Source: Homarus americanus
Lineage: Eukaryota; Arthropoda; Malacostraca; Decapoda; Nephropidae
Direction of reading: 5' to 3'
DNA: 64,000 nucleotides
NCBI RefSeq assembly: GCF_018991925.1
Contig: NW_024722158.1
Coordinates: 3,627,905 to 3,691,904, forward strand
In this document: piece after piece, positions 61,045 to 64,000 of the stretch
Layout: every line of letters starts with the position of its first letter
Numbering within the stretch: position 1 is the first letter of the stretch
Made by a program: the position numbers and the translations under genes
Notes under the pieces: generated by a model
The model's database searches: none
What the model was told of the DNA's origin: nothing
The model's input: the letters and a program-made list of their open reading frames with translations, nothing else

Positions 61045-61970
61045 TCCCCACCGAGTTATGTACTGTACTCGTCCACCAATGATGGGGCTGGCAGTTGATT
61101 GGGGGCTTGACGATCCGGGTTCACCACGGGGGCATGACGTTAGGGGAATACTGGCCCTCTATGGGGCCCATGGGTGGTAGTGTAGCTTCTGACGGTCGAG
61201 GTTCAAGGGGACACCCGACTCCACTGGACCTCAGACATCTCCCAAAGCAAGAATTAAATTGATCACAAAAGGATGGATGGCAACAGGTCCCAACATGCAG
61301 CACCTTGCTACAAACTCGAGGATTTCAAAAGGTTCCCTTCAGACTATTAACTAATTCCTCAGTTAACCTCCCTACCACAATTTCACCATGATTATCAGTC
61401 TCTGATGTTCATAGGTGGAAAAAAAAGGTTTACAGGGTCTCGGTAGCAGAAAGAGTTTACAACGTCGGTCAACAAACATACGACATCTCGATGACGTCAT
61501 CAAAGAAACAGAGAGAACGAAGGACATTTCCACTGGGGGAATCAGAAGGTTTTGTGGACGTGTAAGCGTAATATGGATCATTAGTTTAACAGGGAAGCCG
61601 TCATTACGGTCATGACAATAAACCCCCACCTAATTCACCTAACCTTATACTCGAACCCCCATCTCATTCACCTAACACCTAACCTTATACTCGATAACTT
61701 AGACTTGGAAGAACCTTGATGTGATTATTTTTTTTGGTCACCTAATTATTTTGAGTGTCGGTATTTTCTCCAGTGGTAATCTGTTCTTGTGGAGTACTGA
61801 GTTAAGGTTACACACACACACTCTCACATCTTGGGCGGGTTTTTGTAGTGGGTGACCGACCAAAGAAGACCAACACAGGATATAAACAGAGAGAGATAAT
61901 ACTTCAGGTGGTGAGGTGAGCGTCTGGTACTGACTGGTTCTGTAGATGGGTTGATTTCAGTAACACAGAG
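61045..61970. other. No gene seen
   Basis: 61045-61330 is GC-richer and adjoins the possible LTR; it may be retroelement debris, but no domain is recognised. The remainder is unique DNA. Confidence 0.4.
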
Positions 61971-62632
61971 GATGAGCTGAGGTTGTGGGGATGACCTGAG
62001 GTTGTGGGGATGACCTGAGGTTGTGTGCGGTGACCTGAGGTTGTGGGGATGACCTGAGGTTGTGGAGGGGAGACCTGAGGTTGTGGAGGGGAGACCTGGG
62101 GTTGTGGAGGGGGACTTGAGGTTGTGGAGGGGAGACCTGGGGTTGTGGGGATGACCTGAGGGCGTGTGGGGTGGCTTGAGATCGCGGGGTGAGCTGAAGT
62201 TGTGGGGCTGACCTGAGGTTGTGGACGGGGACTTGAGGTTGTGGAGGAGACCTGAGGTTGGGGGTGACCCTGAGATCGTGGGGGTGACCTGACCTAAGAT
62301 TGGGGGAGACCTCGTTGGGGGTGACCTGAGGTTGTGGAGAGGGAACCTAAGATTGGGGGGAGACCCAGATCGTGGGGTGACCTGAGGTTGTGGAGAGGGA
62401 ACCCAAGATTGGGGGAGACCTGAGATCGTGGGGGTGACCTGAGGTTGTGGAGAGGAACCAAGATTGGGGGGAGACCTGAGATCGTGGGGTGACCTGAGGT
62501 TGTGGAGAGGGAACCTAAGATTGGGGGGGGGAGGAGACCTGAGATCGTGGGGGGTGACCTGAGGTTACCTGAGGTTGTGGAGGGGGCCTAAGATTGGAGG
62601 AGGAAGACCTGAGATTGTGGGAAGTTACGGAT
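61971..62632. repeat. Large G-rich minisatellite
   Basis: About 660 bp of GACCTGAGGTTGTGGGGAT (19 bp) units grading into a longer unit alternating GACCTGAGATCGTGGGG with GGAACCTAAGATTGGGG. Strong G/C strand asymmetry. Confidence 0.93.
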
Positions 62633-63075
62633 TAAACCGTACTTTAAGTCCTCTTGCTCGGATTATACAACAACGCTTCCCCTGACAGGCTTAACTTAGA
62701 TAACATATCATTATGGAATTGAACTATCGACTTAGCTCCGCCCACTGTCAGCGTCCTCAGTAACCACGGCACATAATGATTGGTTGCTGGTTATATAGCA
62801 AGTCACGCCACCACATCAACGAATTCAAACCCATTTTTTCTCTTGACTTTTAATACAATATATTTTATCTGGAGAGGTAATATATCTACATTCTTTTAGT
62901 TCTTAGAGTGGATTATGTAATGAACTGAACTACAATTATAAAACTACAAGACTGAAATATATGTGAAAATTAACACACAAATATCTTTCAGGTATATTTC
63001 CCTGCTCGACCCAGTGTTTCCCTCCACCCATCAAATCCATTTGTCTTCTTTGGCAAATGTTCTGTTTTACTCTTG
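62633..63075. other. No gene seen
   Basis: AT-rich unique DNA. Confidence 0.45.
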
Positions 63076-63297
63076 TGTAGTGTAATGTGGGGGTAGTGTA
63101 GTGTAGTGTAATGTGGGGGTAGTGTAGTGTACTGTAGTGTACTTAAGTGTAATGTGGAGGTAGTGTAGTGTACTGTAGTGTAATGTGGAGGTAGTGTTGT
63201 GTACTGTAGTGTAGTGTACTGTAGTGTAATGTGGAGGTAGTGTAGTGTACTGTAGTGTAATGTGGAGGCAGTGTTGTGTACTGTAGTGTAGCTCGGG
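63076..63297. repeat. GTAGTGTACTGTAGTGTAAT minisatellite
   Basis: Units combining TAGTGTACTGTAGTGTA with ATGTGGAGG (or ATGTGGGGG), variable length, about seven copies. Confidence 0.92.
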
Positions 63298-63821
63298 TGT
63301 GGTTGATGGTGTGGACAGTGTCTCTTACAGCTGGAGATTATCAAGATAGTGTGTGGTATTATGGTCACCTCCGGCAGCCTTAACACTAGCGGGCAGGTGA
63401 GGTGAGGTGACCTATTGTACTGCACAAAGACAAAACATTACAGCCTTCTCTCCGTCAGCGTCTAAGACTTCTTCATCTACTCCTTCACCGTCAGTCACCA
63501 GGCGTTACAAGACACGACTATTCTCGACACACTCACACTGTCTTGTCCTCCTCCACCATCATGTGCCTCCTGCTGGTACATCTTCTGCAGGTGTTGGCAA
63601 GTTTCGCCGACGAACAATCAGCTTTCATCTTCCAGCGTCTGTTTATGTTGAGTTGGGGAAGTTTTTGTTTCTGTTTTTTATAAATGCTGGCCCGTGTGTT
63701 GCTGCCTGGCGTGGTAAAACGAAAACCACTTTGTCCTTCAGTGTTATCAGACAACAGTGTTAACAGTATGAACAAGGAGAACAAGAACAAGGGGAACAAG
63801 AAGAGAGAAAAAAGTAAATCG
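63298..63821. other. No gene seen
   Basis: Unique DNA, then an AACAAGRRGAACAAG-type short repeat at 63770-63805 leading into the interspersed repeat at the right edge. Confidence 0.45.
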
Positions 63822-64000
63822 GAGAACATAAGAAAATAATGAGTCTGCAATAGGCCGGTTGGCCTGTGCATGGCAGCTCCTGTCGAGACTTACTACCACT
63901 CTCTATCATCCATGAATCTATCTAGCCTTCTTTTGAAACTTTCCAGCACATACTACAAAGTTGCTAAGCTTGTTCCACTCGTCCACCACCCTATTTGTGA
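63822..64000 (+). mobile_element. Interspersed repeat resembling a decapod LINE/SINE 3' family, cut by window edge
   Basis: The stretch starts with GAGAACATAAGAAAATAATG and contains CTGCAATAGGCCGGTTGGCC, GGCAGCTCCTG, TTGAAACTTTCC and GTTCCACTCGTCCAC. I recall this series of landmarks from a very common repeat in decapod genomes (…GGCCTATTGGCC…GGCAGCTCCTA…). It continues beyond the window. Confidence 0.5.

Overview
The window is animal nuclear DNA, most likely from a decapod crustacean. The evidence is a spliced arthropod-type Smad2/3 gene, short interstitial runs of the arthropod telomere unit TTAGG, abundant microsatellites and minisatellites, and remnants of LINE, SINE, LTR, hAT and Tc1/mariner-like elements. 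One interspersed repeat at the right edge resembles a family I remember from decapod genomes. The species cannot be fixed from the sequence alone. Nothing looks bacterial: there are no operons, no CRISPR array and no rRNA or tRNA gene that I can support.

Only one real protein-coding gene is visible. On the minus strand, three exons (43159-42966, 39382-39189 and 35274-34990) encode the N-terminal part of a receptor-activated Smad, the Smad2/3 (Drosophila Smox) orthologue: a complete MH1 DNA-binding domain and a Ser/Gly-rich linker ending in the PPGY Smurf-binding motif. All three junctions have GT/AG sites and compatible phases. The MH2 exons were not found anywhere towards position 1. Intron 3 is therefore either at least about 35 kb long, containing everything from 1 to 34989, or the locus is broken or misassembled.

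Layout. 1-26.6 kb: dense minisatellite and microsatellite arrays (39, 25-33, 18-19, 20, 30, 28, 33, 30, 44, 21-24 and 19 bp units), a tRNA-derived SINE (about 8934-9142), a decayed LINE (16806-18396) and a complete solo LTR with 4-bp target-site duplication (22556-23304). 26.6-43.2 kb: the AT-rich Smox body, with almost no minisatellites but several transposon remnants (a SINE fragment, a 1.6-kb Tc1/mariner-like element at 31079-32685, a hAT MITE at 36345-36568, LINE debris around 35.85-36.3 kb, and an inverted-repeat pair at 41546-42243). 43.2-47.3 kb: the Smox 5' flank and a decayed transposon-associated reading frame. 47.3-64 kb: minisatellites again, two small inverted-repeat elements (51797-52013 and 59722-59884), a possible LTR (60581-61044) and the repeat at the right edge.

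Most of the long open frames in the window are by-products of tandem repeats with long stop-free units and are not annotated as genes. I saw no convincing new biological system. The items most worth checking are the missing MH2 exons, the unusual Smox linker, the well-delimited solo LTR and MITEs, and the sharp contrast between the minisatellite-rich flanks and the minisatellite-poor gene body.
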